Shown here piece after piece: positions 21,857 through 32,441 of a DNA stretch of 64,000 nucleotides. This DNA comes from Semisulcospira habei. Taxonomy: Eukaryota; Mollusca; Gastropoda; Semisulcospiridae. A program made the position numbers and the translations under genes. A model generated the notes under the pieces. It was not told the DNA's origin, did no database searches, and saw only the letters and a list, made by a program, of their open reading frames with translations. The stretch lies in NCBI GenBank assembly GCA_036245525.1, contig BTPG01000004.1:231341752-231405751 (forward strand), in the 5' to 3' direction. The number at the start of each line of letters is the position of its first letter. Positions within the stretch are counted from its first letter, which is position 1.

Positions 21857-22499
21857 GCTCTTGGACGCTGCGGTTTGTTTCCTCAAAAACATTACCGATG
21901 ACATTACTGTCTGGAAGTGTCTACTACTTACTCAATTTTAGCCTAAGAACTTGTTGTGTTCCTTCACCACCCGGGAGGCACTCGGGGAACCCTCATTAGG
22001 GCTGAGAGTAGCCTCCCGTCCCAGTCCAATCAGGCATCTGCTACGTGGCCCAATCACAAATCAGTCGTTTCTACTTAGCTCTGAAGTTCAGACGTGTTAG
22101 CCTATCGCTCCACAGACCGTTGCTAACGGTTTTTCCCTGCTCTTCTTTTTGTGGATTACTGTGTTCCTTCAGACTTGTGTGCTTGGATTTATGTGCCTGT
22201 GTGTGTTTTTCAAGGATTGTGCTTTGAGTGAACTGTGTTTTTCTTCGTTCTGGTGATAACGGAAAAAAAAAAAAAAAAAAAAAAAACAAGGAAGGTACTC
22301 CCTGTGGTTTTTACTGCTCCGGCTATGGAGATTCCTCCACCCGTCGCCACGTCACAGGAGAGGTAAGGTCTTGGCCCCTCCCTCACAAGGCCCCGGCCCG
22401 GGTGCCTGTTTTAGTTTGTTTCGTCGGATCGCGCATAACTTTCGTTCTCGTTTTCGCGCATTCAAACTGCTTGCGCCCAGTCGCCTGCTATTTCTGTTT

Positions 22500-24605
22500 G
22501 TATGTTGCAGTAACCCCGTGCGTACCTGCGACAAGTGTGGATCTTTCCGATGGCCGTGTGACGACCATGATTTTTGCCTTCCTTGTACGGGATGCAATTC
22601 GGACCATACTTGCCCCGTCTGCGCCGCCTGGCCCGAGCAGCAATGGTCGCAGCTTTGGAGTTTTTACAGGCGCGAGCGTCCGCATTCGCCTAGTGACAGG
22701 GCTTCCTTCCTAGAGCCCACATCAGTACTTGGCGCTGTTTCCAAACGCGTGGGCACGGACCGTGAGGATCCACTGAGCCGTCGGGCCGCTTGAGCTTCGC
22801 TCATCTTCCCTCACTTCTAATCGGACACCGCCTGCTGACTCTTACGGGGAGTCCGCCTTAGGGCGCAGCGTTTGCCTTACGGGGGCACGCATACTGCGAC
22901 TAACTTCGCGTAGTACGTTGTCCAAAAATAATAAAATTTCTGGAGACCGTGAGGATCAGCTGAGTCGTCCTCCGATTGCGATTTCCTCCTCCTCCAAACT
23001 CTCTAACCGGACACAGCCTGCTGACTCTTATGGGGAGTCCGCCTTAGGGCTTAGCGTTTGCCTTAAGGGGGCACGCATACCGCGTCTTACTGCGCGTAGT
23101 ACGTTGTCCGCAACTAGTCGCATTCTAATGGACCGTGACGATCACCTGCGCGGTCGGCCGCTTCACATTGGCTCCTCCACGAAGATTTCTAAACGGACAA
23201 CGCCTGCTGGCTCTTACGGGGAGTCCGCCTTAGGGCGTAGCGTTTGCCTTCCGGGGGCACGCATTCCACGACATGCTTCGTGCAGTCCATTGTCCGAAAA
23301 TCGTCGTATGAGATCTCATTTGCACAAGTCTGCGTGCTCTTACGGAGAGCCGCCTATGCGGAAACGTACCCGCCGTACAGAGGCTGGCGAGAAATCCCGG
23401 TCCAGGCGTCATCGGTTTGATGACCGTGTTCCGCTTTCTCATGTGACCGCCATTCCTCCACACACTCACGCGTCGGGTGACTACCGTCAGGAGCATCGTT
23501 CTACTGTCCGTTCCGACCGCCGCAGTCCTCGGCATTTATCATCCTCTTCACTTTCATCTCCTTCTCCCGCTTTGGTTCCCCGTTCGGCTTCCAGCTTGTC
23601 TCGGTCTGCTCCTCCCCTTCCGTTCCGTCACCCGTCCCCTTCCCCTCCTCGGCCCCATATTCGGACCTCCGCTGTTACAGTTCACCGTGTCCGCCACTCC
23701 CGTCGTCGCAGCCGCTCCCGTCATCGCAGTCGTTCTCCCTGTTCACGTTACACGGTTCCCTCTAGGTCCCCCCCTCCCGTTCATACCTTTCCCCGGCACC
23801 CGCTTCGCCATCTTCCAGGGGTACGACGATCGCCGGTGGCTACAATTTCTCATCCGGACGGGCTTCGCGCCGTTTCTCCCTCACGGTCCCTCCATCGGAT
23901 CTCCCTCCCTACACGCGAAGAGGACACCCTTAGTCTCCTTCCTGAGGATTCGGTCTCTAATCTACTCAACTTGGCGGCCGCTCGCTTTCGCCGCGCTCTG
24001 ATGTGTCAGATGCGCCTGTGTCGACTACGCTTCCTTCATCGTCGCGCACGGAAACGCTTCTTTGCATTAATGAAGCGGCTCGTATTATCGTGGCCGCCCT
24101 CTCGAAAGACGAGTGCCCTCCGTCCCCCCCGCTCAAACGGAAGGTGTCCGCCTTTGTTGATTCGGACCGGCAACAGAAGAGATTCAGGTCGCTGCCTCAA
24201 CCTCCTGGTTTTCTAGATCTGCGGGATTCCTTCTCCGCTCATCTACACTCGGATTCACAAGAATACTCCTTTTTTGCGGATCGCAAGTGGCCGGCTGACC
24301 TTGACATCGCATTCCGCCAATCTTGGTACGCGGGCCATTCACAGTCTTTTCAGTGCACACTTCCCACGTTGGACCCTCCGGTTGTGGCGCAGCTTGGCGG
24401 CAACTCTAAACTATGTTACACTTTCCCGCGTAGTTTGGATAAGACGGCGTCCCTAGTGCGGAACACCTTGGCCTGTGGGGGTTTTCTGGAGCTTCTCACA
24501 CAAGCTTTTATTCGTCGCATTGAAGACTCACGAGAATCTTCACCCCTTCTTGGTGATCTCTGTCACGACACGCCTGACGGAGTCAGGGCGCCGTGGACAA
24601 TGTAA
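22500..24605 (+). CDS. DIRS copy 2 gag-like ORF, 5' part
   Basis: Frames at 22371-22793, 22918-24216 and 24003-24605 together code for the gag-type protein. A cysteine-rich block (TCDKCGS...CLPCTGCNSDHTCPVC, about 22528-22620) looks like zinc-binding. It is followed by three in-frame repeats of SYGESALGRSVCLPGARIPR, then a serine/arginine-rich stretch (SRRRSRSRHRSRSPCSR, about 23700-23750). The conserved C-terminal part (CPPSPPLKRK to the FRQSWYAGHSQSF region) matches copy 1. A frame change lies near 24000-24200. The ORF stops where foreign sequence begins at about 24585. Confidence 0.6.
22820..23290 (+). repeat. In-frame tandem repeat within DIRS gag
   Basis: Three to four units of about 150-200 bp share CCTGCTGACTCTTACGGGGA, GTCCGCCTTAGGGC and GGGGGCACGCAT. 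Each codes for SYGESALG-SVCL-GARIPR. The third and fourth differ from the first at a few codons. Confidence 0.8.
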
Positions 24606-26335
24606 GCGCTAATCGCTCGAGAAGCCCACCCACTCTAAATAAAGCACACAACGCCAGTGATGAACAACAAACAAATCTTTTATTACCTACTCTTACTCTA
24701 ACCCCCACCCCAACCCACTAACGCCCCGCACACTCACACATACCCACGCATGCACTCATATAACGTATTAACATATGAAAAAGATTAACAGATAACAATG
24801 ACTAACCGGTGAAAAAGGACTAACCGGTGAAAAATGACTAACCGGTGAAAAATGACTAACAGGTGAAAATGACTAACAGGTGAACATGACTAACAGGTGA
24901 AAATGACTAACAGGTGAAAATGACTAACAGGTGAAAATGACTAACAGGCGAAAATCGGCAATGGCTATACAAGGCGGGTACTTTGTCTCTGTACAGTGTC
25001 CTCTGTCCCACACTAGACAGGGTGGCTTGCAACGTAAGAGTACTCCCTACACCGCAGAGCGCCGTAGCCGCGCTTGCCCACGCACGCCTGTGACCGACGC
25101 GCAGAACGTAGAATCAGCCTGCCGTAGCCAACGTCAAAGTGCTTGTCCAACCGGACTGGCTAGCGAAGGCGTTCCAGCTCCCGATGATGCGTCACCGTCG
25201 GTCATGGAAGACGAAGAGATCGACGAACGACGAAATCTTCGAAGCCAGTGCACTGGAAAAGGGCGCATTGTCAGTCAAGGTGCCAACACAGTTAATTCTG
25301 GCCTAACACGCACCTACTCACAAACCACGTGAGTTGTGTCTCGTCTCACCCTAATACCCGCCTTGGCCATATTAAATATACAATCATGGATATGAAAGAT
25401 TCCTATGTACATTCAACATTCGCCATGTCTGCACTATTCCATCACATTAGCATTAAGCTAGCACAACTACTTTTGTATAATAAAATTGCCACTGCTAAAA
25501 CCAACATTATCAAAATATCCACATGTACATACAAAGATATGAAATAATCACCAGCAACCACCCCACTTGACAAGCTTATTACATTACATCTAGGACTTAA
25601 TACAAATACATTTGAAAGGATACCCACTTTAATTCATTTTAACAACATAGCCCTTTAAATATACTCATTCGGCGACAGCCGAACATAAACTAAATCCGAC
25701 ACCCACCACATTACAACCCAACCTAACAACATGGTTAAAGACTTGATTAAAACATCACTAAAAAACTAGACGAACATACCCTTCCGAACCTATGTACACA
25801 TTCACACACCCGAGAGCACAGCAGCTAACTGGGAAAAATGGCATGAATAAATACCTGTCACTGGTGAGTCCTCCGGCAGGACGAGACAAACAAGACGAAC
25901 ACGAACCGGAGGGGTCTTCTGTTGAGTAGCAGCCGTGGTCACAAGTCTCCTCGGACACCCACACCCAGGAACACTGGCCGTGGTCTTGCAGGGAGGGTAA
26001 AACAACCCTCACACAGCTTGTCAAGGGCTCCAAACGAGGCCGCACCCTGACCCAGACTCTCACTTCGCTAGCTAACTCCGCTGACTGACTGTAATATCCT
26101 CTGCTACCTCGCAGGTTAACTTTGCTTCTGAACACTGTTCGGTTAAAGCTACTTGGCTAAAGCGTGCAACCGCTGTAATCGCTCACTGTTAAGCTTGCTG
26201 CACGGGCTTTACGATTGCGCTCACACTACATTTATTGACTTCCCTAAACTAAGGCTATTTACAGAAGTCGGCGATCTACACTTATTGACAAAAAAAACGA
26301 CTTGGCGACAAAATAAAACAACATGCGGTCGCGGC
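24585..26335. mobile_element. Unidentified 1.75 kb insertion in DIRS gag
   Basis: Copy 1 reads RDTHGLVAENRAAYHSS continuously. Copy 2 has HDTPDGV before this block and ANRAAYHSS after it. The inserted sequence is AC-rich and AT-rich, holds a 17 bp minisatellite, and shows no recognisable ORF or clear terminal repeats. It is an insertion of unknown type. Confidence 0.7.
24798..24957 (+). repeat. 17 bp minisatellite
   Basis: About ten units of ATGACTAACAGGTGAAA, the first ones reading ACCGGTGAAAA. Confidence 0.9.
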
Positions 26336-26753
26336 TAACCGGGCAGCTTATCACTCTTCTGTCAACGCAATGGCGGCTGCTGCTAACTGTGACCTCGTGC
26401 GTCGGGATGCCGTGCTACAAGCCTGTCGTGGATTGCCCCCTGATTTGAAGTCTCAACTGCGCCGGGCTCCTCTTGGTGGACGTCTCCTCTTTGGTGAGAC
26501 TTGGCAGAAAGTGAAGGACGGAAATTTAGACCGCTGGCCCAACCGCTTTACCACTTCTCGCTTTCACGCCGCCCGCAAGGCCGTGGGTCGCGCCCTGCGG
26601 ACCTCCAGACCCTCTTCGACCTTCATTCCCCGTCGTTCCAACGCGCCCCGGAGGGCTCCCGCTTTCGGCCGCGGTAAACCCATTCAGACCTCTATCCCCT
26701 CCTGGCCCAAGCCTGCCCGCCGCCCTGGTCGAGGGCGCGGCAGGTTTCAATGA
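26335..26753 (+). CDS. DIRS copy 2 gag-like ORF, 3' part
   Basis: Resumes with NRAAYHSSVNAMAAAANCDL and ends in a basic, arginine-rich tail (RRPGRGRGRFQ). A basic tail suits nucleic acid binding. It is the continuation of the ORF broken at about 24585. Confidence 0.65.
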
Positions 26754-26787
26754 CTACCTTCCGTTCCAGTTCCCGCCGGCCCCTCGG

Positions 26788-28692
26788 GTGTCTCCGGTCG
26801 GCGGGAGACTGGCCCTTTGCAGCGACGTATGGAGGGCGCTGCTACCGGACGACCCTTGGGTCCTTACTACCATCTCCGAGGGTCTCTCGATTTTGTTCCG
26901 TTCACCTCCGCCATTGAGACGATCTCCGTTATGGACAGACGTTCCATCCAACGAGTTAAAAGCTATCGCCTTGCGCGGAGAGGTAGCCTCCCTTCTACAG
27001 AAGGCTGCCACGGAGGTAGTGTCTCGTCTCGACTCCCCGGCATTTTACAGCCGCATCTTCGTATTTCCGAAGCCAGACGGAAAGTGGCGTCCTGTCATCG
27101 ATCTCTCGGCGCTGAACAAGTTTATACTGGCTCCGACTTTTCGCATGGAGACCACCCGGACGCTCCGGGCCGCAGTGCAACCTATGGATTTTGCAGTCAG
27201 CCTAGATCTTTCAGATGCGTATCTCCATGTTCCCATACATCCGGCGTCCAGACGTTATCTCCGCTTCGCTTTCGAAGGCGTGATCTACCAGTTTCGCGCC
27301 CTTCCCTTCGGTCTCAACCTCAGCCCGTGGATTTTCACTCGCATCATGGATGCAGTCGTCGCCAAGGCTCGACAGTCCTCATCCAGTCCGATCTCCAACT
27401 ACTTAGACGACCTTCTCATGAGGAATGCGTCAGAGTCGGTGCTGCGGATGGACAGGGACGCTCTACTCCTGCTCTTGTCCCGCTTGGGATTTCTACTCCA
27501 TGCCCGCAAGTCGGACCTCTCTCCATCTCGCCGGTTTATTCATCTTGGGATGGAATTTGCGACCGACCTCAACCGTGTGTGTTTACCGGAACCTCGGATC
27601 ACGAAGTTAACCTCCCTCACTACTCGGGTTGCCCGGTCGGAATCCGTTCCCGCCAGAGTCTGGCTGCAACTCCTCGGCTTGATGAATGCAGCGGCGGATC
27701 TCCTCCCCCTGGGTCGTCTTCACTCCCGCCCACTTCAGTTACATCTCCTGCTTCATTGGAGGCCGTTCTCCGGCGACCTCGATGCCCTGGTGCCGGTGTC
27801 TCCAATCCTTCACTATCACTTACGGCGTTGGATGGACACCTCTTCGCTAGCTTCGGGAGTTCCTCTTGCCTCACCGCCCCCCCAGCTCTCGCTCTGTGTG
27901 GATGCAAGTCTCGCTGGGTGGGGTGCACACCTGCTTCCGAGTTTCCTTTCGACGTCCGGCCTCTGGACACCGGACTTGACAGACAGACACATCAACTGGC
28001 TCGAGCTACAAGCAGTGTGGCAAGCACTCATGGTGTGGGAAGTCCACCTTTGCAACCAGACGCTTCTTGTCCTGTCGGACAACACCACGGTCGTCTCATA
28101 CATTCAGAAGCAGGGAGGTACACACTCTCCGGATCTCTGCATTTTCCTCTACCGCCTGATGTGCTGGTGCGAGGTCCGCGGCATCTCTCTCCGAGCTCGA
28201 CATATCCCCGGACGCTTGAACGTCTTGGCCGACTCCCGCGGCCAACTCCTCCACACGGAATGGACTCTTCACCCGGACATCTTTCAGATGATCTGCGCTC
28301 ACTGGGAGACTCCCATGATCGACTTATTTGCCACGAGGTGGAATCATCAACTTCCCCTCTTCGTCTCCCCCATTCCAGACCCTCTCGCCTGGGCGGTCGA
28401 TGCGCTATCCATTCCGTGGGACGGACTGATTGCGTATGCCTTTCCCCCGACGGTTCTCGTCTCCAAAGTCCTCATCAAGCTCAGAGGTTGCAACGCGATC
28501 CTGTTCTTGATCGCCCCGTTCTCTTGGACCAGGTCTTGGACCACCGACCTTCTCTATCTTTCCAAACTAACAGCCTTTTGCAGAAAGCAAAGAAAGATGG
28601 TGTCAGTGACAGAGCTGTGTCTGCCTTCAAAATTGAGTGCAAAGACTTCCTTGTTGCAACCGTCGCCAAGCTCGCTGAAAAGTCGCCTTTAA
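26788..28692 (+). CDS. DIRS copy 2 reverse transcriptase / RNase H, intact ORF
   Basis: 634 codons without a stop. RT motifs in order: FPKPDGKWRPVIDLSALNK (about residue 91), SLDLSDAYLHVPIHP (about 135), FRALPFGLNLSPWIF (about 171), and the catalytic SNYLDDLLM (about 205). RNase H follows with LCVDASLAGWGAHL (about 370), LELQAVWQAL, VLSDNTTVVSY and HIPGRLNVLADS, giving the DED(D) set. After it comes IDLFATRWNHQLPLFVSPIP and then ...DALSIPWDGLIAYAFPPTVL, the post-RNase H block of DIRS elements. The true element ends near codon 585. The last 50 codons come from the neighbouring element, so the ORF is a chance fusion. Confidence 0.85.
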   Translation: MSPVGGRLALCSDVWRALLPDDPWVLTTISEGLSILFRSPPPLRRSPLWTDVPSNELKAIALRGEVASLLQKAATEVVSRLDSPAFYSRIFVFPKPDGKWRPVIDLSALNKFILAPTFRMETTRTLRAAVQPMDFAVSLDLSDAYLHVPIHPASRRYLRFAFEGVIYQFRALPFGLNLSPWIFTRIMDAVVAKARQSSSSPISNYLDDLLMRNASESVLRMDRDALLLLLSRLGFLLHARKSDLSPSRRFIHLGMEFATDLNRVCLPEPRITKLTSLTTRVARSESVPARVWLQLLGLMNAAADLLPLGRLHSRPLQLHLLLHWRPFSGDLDALVPVSPILHYHLRRWMDTSSLASGVPLASPPPQLSLCVDASLAGWGAHLLPSFLSTSGLWTPDLTDRHINWLELQAVWQALMVWEVHLCNQTLLVLSDNTTVVSYIQKQGGTHSPDLCIFLYRLMCWCEVRGISLRARHIPGRLNVLADSRGQLLHTEWTLHPDIFQMICAHWETPMIDLFATRWNHQLPLFVSPIPDPLAWAVDALSIPWDGLIAYAFPPTVLVSKVLIKLRGCNAILFLIAPFSWTRSWTTDLLYLSKLTAFCRKQRKMVSVTELCLPSKLSAKTSLLQPSPSSLKSRL

Positions 28693-29606
28693 AATTCGCC
28701 ATCGTGCGAAATGTATCTTGCCTCAATCCCCTCACCATGGATGACAAGGCGGCCAACAAGAACAAGATGAAGAGGGTTCTGTAGTGTATGGTGGAAGTGA
28801 GAAGAATTGAGGAGACACAGGCAGATGATGCCCTTTCACAGTAGTCTCTCCAACTTACTTCACCCCTACACTCCTCCCCGCTCCCTCCGCTCCGCCTCTG
28901 ACCCTCTCCGCCTCCTCATCCCCCGCACCAAACTCAGCACTTTCGGCCCCCGCTCTTTCTCAGTATACGGTCCAACCACCTGGAACACTCTCCCACTCTC
29001 TCTCCGTCAGAAACACTCGCTCTCCTCCTTCCAGTCTGCCCTCAAAACTCATCTCTTTCAACAGTTCTAGCACTATATCACCACACTCCCCAGCCCAAGC
29101 TGACCGTCCTAATGTATCTTCACTATTTGTGTTACGTGAGTCATTGTCTAAAGCGTGCGCATGCGTGTGCGAGTTGTGAGTGCGCGCTTAGAGTTATAAT
29201 TATTATAAGATAAGCGCATTATAAATACCGTAATTATTATTAATTACTGCCAATTTCTGGACAGCACTGCAGTTGCGTGTGGCGCCAGTAGTTTTGATGT
29301 GAAGACGCAGAGACTGGATACCTGGTTTCATGATGCTCTTTCTGGAAAGCCAGAATATCGAGAAATCTGGGCTGTTGTGCGAAGCTCCTCATCTTGTCCC
29401 ATGGGCAGTCGACGGTGGAACGGGGCTTTTCATACAACAAGGAAGTAATCGCAGATAACTTGAGCCAAACAGCCTTGAAGGCCAGACGAGTTGTGCTTGA
29501 TCACATCAGAGATGCTGGGGGGGGGGGGGGGGGGGGGGGTGCTGGAGGTCAACCTTGACAAGAAGCTGATGGTGTCAGTTGGAGCAGCATGGGGCAGATA
29601 TGACAG
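28545..29606 (+). pseudogene. hAT-like/unclassified transposase gene, 5' part, split by a LINE
   Basis: Before the LINE fragment the frame reads LLQKAKKDGVSDRAVSAFKI, then DFLVATVAKLAEKSPLKF and ISCL-type NVSCLNPLTM. After it come FLDSTAVACGASSFDVKTQR and LILSHGQSTVERGFSYNKEV. SHG-S-VERGFS-NKE is a hallmark of an invertebrate-dispersed family that resembles the hAT C-terminal dimerisation region. The LINE 3' end (28845-29245), a stop at 28784 and a run of about 22 G at 29517-29539 break the frame. The donor at 29606 (GTATGC) joins in frame to the exon at 29917. Confidence 0.6.
28845..29245 (+). mobile_element. LINE 3' end (L2/CR1-like)
   Basis: Codes for LRSASDPLRLLIPRTKLSTF, then FSVYGPTTWNTLPLSLRQ and FQSALKTHLFQQF. 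This is the typical C-terminus of CR1/L2-group reverse transcriptases (W-NSLP...FK--LK-HLF). The 3' untranslated tail ends GATAAGCGCATTATAAATAC and TAATTATTATT. The copy is strongly 5'-truncated. A second copy of the same end lies at 36436-36705. Confidence 0.75.
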
Positions 29607-29916
29607 GTATGCCATTATATTATTCTGTTAGAGCTTGTTTGCATCACTTAATGTTCACCATACTGTACAACTTAAAGGTGTTTCCTAATATTAGTGCCCC
29701 TATGCTATTTATTGGCATGCATTTTTCCCCTTTATCCAGTGCTTGACTTTCACTTGCAGACCTGGCAGTTGCAGTATTTCTCCATCATTCTCAAAAGCTG
29801 TGCATTTGAAACCAATTTTTTGCAGATGTGGTGTCATGCTGCTCTGTGATCAAAATTACTAATCAGTTTTCTCTTCACATGTCCTGTTATACTCATTGTT
29901 CTCTCTTTTTTGACAG

Positions 29917-30211
29917 GTATCTTGCAGACCAGAGAAAAGAAAAGGAGACAGAAGAGAGGACTCGGAAGAGGAAGAGACTGATAGATGAAATTGAGGACTG
30001 CAGAAAAAAGAAGAAGAGGGCAGAGGATGATGCCAGGCAGCTGGTGGTGGAAGCAGATCGTCTCACTTTCCAGGCGCAAGAGCAGAGATCGTTTAACCTT
30101 GTGGATCGGTCTAACACACTGCGACTGACCTCAAAGGACAAGCTGGAGGAAGCATCTCGCTGTGAAAAGGAACTGTGCAGACTGCAAGATGAGTTAAAGA
30201 AACTTGGATAG
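29917..30211 (+). CDS. hAT-like/unclassified transposase gene, last exon
   Basis: The TTTTTTTGACAG acceptor is followed by YLADQRKEKETEERTRKRKR and ...IEDCRKKKKRAEDDA, a basic, predicted coiled-coil tail of about 97 codons ending DELKKLG and a TAG stop. It continues the frame from the donor at 29606 (GRYDR|YLADQ). An AATAAA signal is seen at about 30868. Confidence 0.55.
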
Positions 30212-31500
30212 GCAGGTTCTTTAACTGGTCCTACAGCTTACTGTGTACCGAATCCCTGCATCAAGCTTGTCACTCCTGCAAAAATGGAAAACTGACCTTA
30301 TGCAGAAGAAGAGTTGGGCTGTTCCTCGGACTTTGAGAGCACAGAGTCACAGCTGTCAATGCTGTTGCATGAAAAGGATCAAGACTGATAGCTGGAGCTC
30401 TGAGCTGGTTGTGAATATTTGATACAAGTTGAATTTCAGAAAGCTGAAAATGAACTGTTTATATCAACGCCTCACTTCTTGTGAGCTTTGTCAAGGTTGT
30501 CCTTTCTTACATAACTTTAAAAAGTTACTGACTGACTTGATGCAGAAGAAGAGTACAGAGTTACATCTGTCAATTTTGATGCTTGAAAAATGCAAAGCAT
30601 CAAGATTGACACCTGAACCTCTGATGACTGAACTTATTGAAATAAGAGCTTAGTCATGGCTGTCTATAATGCTTTTCAAGCACAATGCGAGACAGTTGGC
30701 TCTGGCTGGCTGATTAAAGCTCAGACTAATCTGAATCATAACTGTCTTGATGTTTGAAAAGCATATCTATAGACATCTGGGGCTTAGTTGCAGGTTGAGA
30801 GCCCACTAAGGGTACAGCATTAGCTGTGTATCTTTATACTTGAAAGTGTCAAAATAGACAGGTTAAAATAAAGATTTCCCTTGCCAGCTACCGGTTCAGG
30901 AATCGTAGCACCTCGAGTATTTTCACAATACTGAGTACTTAATAAATTGCTATATTTGCTGACCAACCTGACTTTGTCGAGGTCCTTTTATTTTCAAGTT
31001 TGGTACTTTTAAAGGTGCTTTTAAGGTCCTTTTGAGGCCCTATCCAACTTACCTGGGAACCCTGTTACAATGGGAGACCAGACTTAAGGCCTGTGATGAA
31101 AAGGCGTTATCTGCATCATTTTAAATCGGTGACTCGGTCAATAAAATAGCTTTTGTCATTATGCTGGGGAAAGCCCAAACCACGCAGTGCTGTTCAAAGC
31201 TGTCCTTTGTAGTCAAGTCATGACGACCCTGTCTGCACTACATTTCTAAAGATCTTGAATTGGGACGGGACAGGGTATTGTGTGTACGTCTGGTTTCTGA
31301 GAAATTGTATATGAATGAGAAAATCTTGTTCCTCAGAAATCGACTCTGACAGGTGGGTTGAAATGCTTTTAGTCTATTTTCACAGAGTGCACTATATAGG
31401 ATTTGTTTTGTTTTGAGAGAAACGGCTATGTGGGTGTTAATGACCTTAATTAGTTAATTAATTAGGGTCAACTTAAGACAATGGTCATTGTCTCAGGAAT
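30212..31500 (+). other. Presumed 3' untranslated and intronic sequence
   Basis: No protein homology is recognised. Short internal repeats occur (TGCAGAAGAAGAGT at 30302 and 30542), suggesting a local duplication. Downstream to 31500 nothing is identified. Confidence 0.4.
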
Positions 31501-31517
31501 GTACTTTCTTCTCTCTC

Positions 31518-31850
31518 TCCATGATAATTCAAGGGCAGAGCCAGATGAGCTTGGTGCCTTGGTACTACCCTTGAATTTTCATGGTCAATCTATCTCCTGC
31601 TTTAAGGGCTGGCTTAACTGGGCGAGACTAACTCGAACCTCGTCTCAGCGAGACACCCGAGACAGTCTCTGCGAGACACCCGACCCACCCCTTTATTAGG
31701 TTCGGCGAACTCTCCGAGACAAGATCAGACGTGCTGAAGCTAATAAATGGGTGGTACGGGTATCTCGCGGAGACTGTCTCAGGTGTCTCGCCGAGACGAG
31801 GTTCGGGTTTGTCTCGCCCAGTTAAGCCAGCCCTTTAGGGACTCGAGGCT
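31518..31850. mobile_element. M1 MITE interrupted by a foldback element
   Basis: The M1 core (CATGATAATTCAAGGGCAGA...) runs to about 31605. An inverted-repeat block then intervenes, and GGGACTCGAGGCTAAATG resumes the MITE end at about 31838. Confidence 0.65.
31606..31833. mobile_element. Foldback element with long inverted repeats
   Basis: 228 bp beginning GGGCTGGCTTAACTGGGCGA and ending with the complement. The arms of about 75 bp contain repeated CGAGACACCCGAGAC-type words. A TTTA lies on both sides of it within the M1 MITE, compatible with a short target duplication. Confidence 0.75.
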
Positions 31851-32005
31851 AAATGTCAGTGTCGCCATGCCTTCACGTTTATATGGAAACACCCCTTTAC
31901 GCTGCAGAACACCCCACGGGCAAAGGGGAGTTGCTTTTACAAAGAAAACATTCATCGTGATCTTGTGCACAACACTTTGTGTATGATTTCTTCACTGTCT
32001 TTCAG

Positions 32006-32144
32006 AGCTGCGGGCAGAAATCAATAAGCTGCGGAGTCAGTCTGGCACCATGAACGAGGATTCTCACGTGGCAAGTCTGGCTGAAATCACCATGCTTCGA
32101 GAAAAACTCCTGTCCAAGGAGCGAGAGATGGATGAGCTGTCCAG
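32006..32144 (+). CDS. KIF14: Kinesin-3 (KIF14-like) neck/coiled-coil exon
   Basis: The TTTCAG acceptor is followed by ELRAEINKLRSQSG and SLAEITMLREKLLSKEREMD, continuing IIRELRAEI from the previous exon across a split glutamate codon. IREL-AEI-KL is the conserved kinesin-3 neck coil, and the following helix is the coiled coil before the FHA domain in KIF14. The donor is GTACAC and the exon ends in phase 2. Confidence 0.88.
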
Positions 32145-32441
32145 GTACACAGCTGTCCGCAGATAGCTTGGTGTTGTAATGGAGATGCCACGTATTTGGG
32201 CTTTGTCAGTGTATAGTACAGCTCCACTATGTAACACCCACCAGTATACAGTTTGTCTGGGTGACAGTCGTCAGTCCTGGAGACTGACGGTCTTTAAAAT
32301 CATGCTAAACTGAATTTCAGATTTTTAGTTCACACAGCCCAGTCCTTTGGGCAGCCCTTTCTGTCTGTGAGAGGCATCAGTTCTTATGGGCCTTTGGCAG
32401 TGGCTGTTGCCAAAGGGGTACCTTCGTGACCTGACCATTAA

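Larger units (their letters stand above)
15090..21872 (-). mobile_element. DNA transposon A with subterminal repeats, DDE-like gene and OTU-like ORF
   Basis: A minus-strand multi-exon gene is bracketed by clusters of the motif GGTTGTCAC-(2-12 nt)-GGACATAC: four sites at 15093-15644 and at least seven full or half sites at 21205-21856. These clusters occur nowhere else in the window. Motif arrays at both ends are what a transposase binds in several cut-and-paste families. Exact termini and a target duplication are not resolved. The right end abuts the start of DIRS copy 2 at about 21874. A SINE sits in one intron. Confidence 0.7.
21874..28545 (+). mobile_element. DIRS-like retrotransposon, copy 2 (3'-truncated, intact RT ORF)
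   Basis: The left terminal repeat (21874-22040) resembles that of copy 1 (TTACCGATG-CATTACT, then AATTTTAGCC, then GGAGGCA). It is followed by the gag region, an inserted block (about 24585-26335), the rest of gag and one 634-codon RT/RNase H ORF. Sequence homologous to copy 1 stops near 28545. The recombinase, internal complementary region and right terminal repeat are absent, so this copy cannot integrate by itself. Confidence 0.8.
14693..32005 (+). other. 17.3 kb kinesin intron packed with transposons
   Basis: Runs from the GTAATT donor to the TTTCAG acceptor. It holds a complete DNA transposon (about 15090-21870), a DIRS copy (21874-28545), a transposase-like gene (28545-30211) and MITEs. 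Between 14693 and 15090 nothing is recognised. Confidence 0.8.

Noticed and set aside
22071..22289. ORF starting with a run of Phe
   Set aside because: Antisense of the A run at about 22262-22286; no motif.
26817..28784. 655-codon ORF overlapping the DIRS RT
   Set aside because: Shadow frame of the RT ORF, rich in Ser/Arg/Pro. Only its last part (from about 28545) is real, belonging to the neighbouring transposase-like gene.
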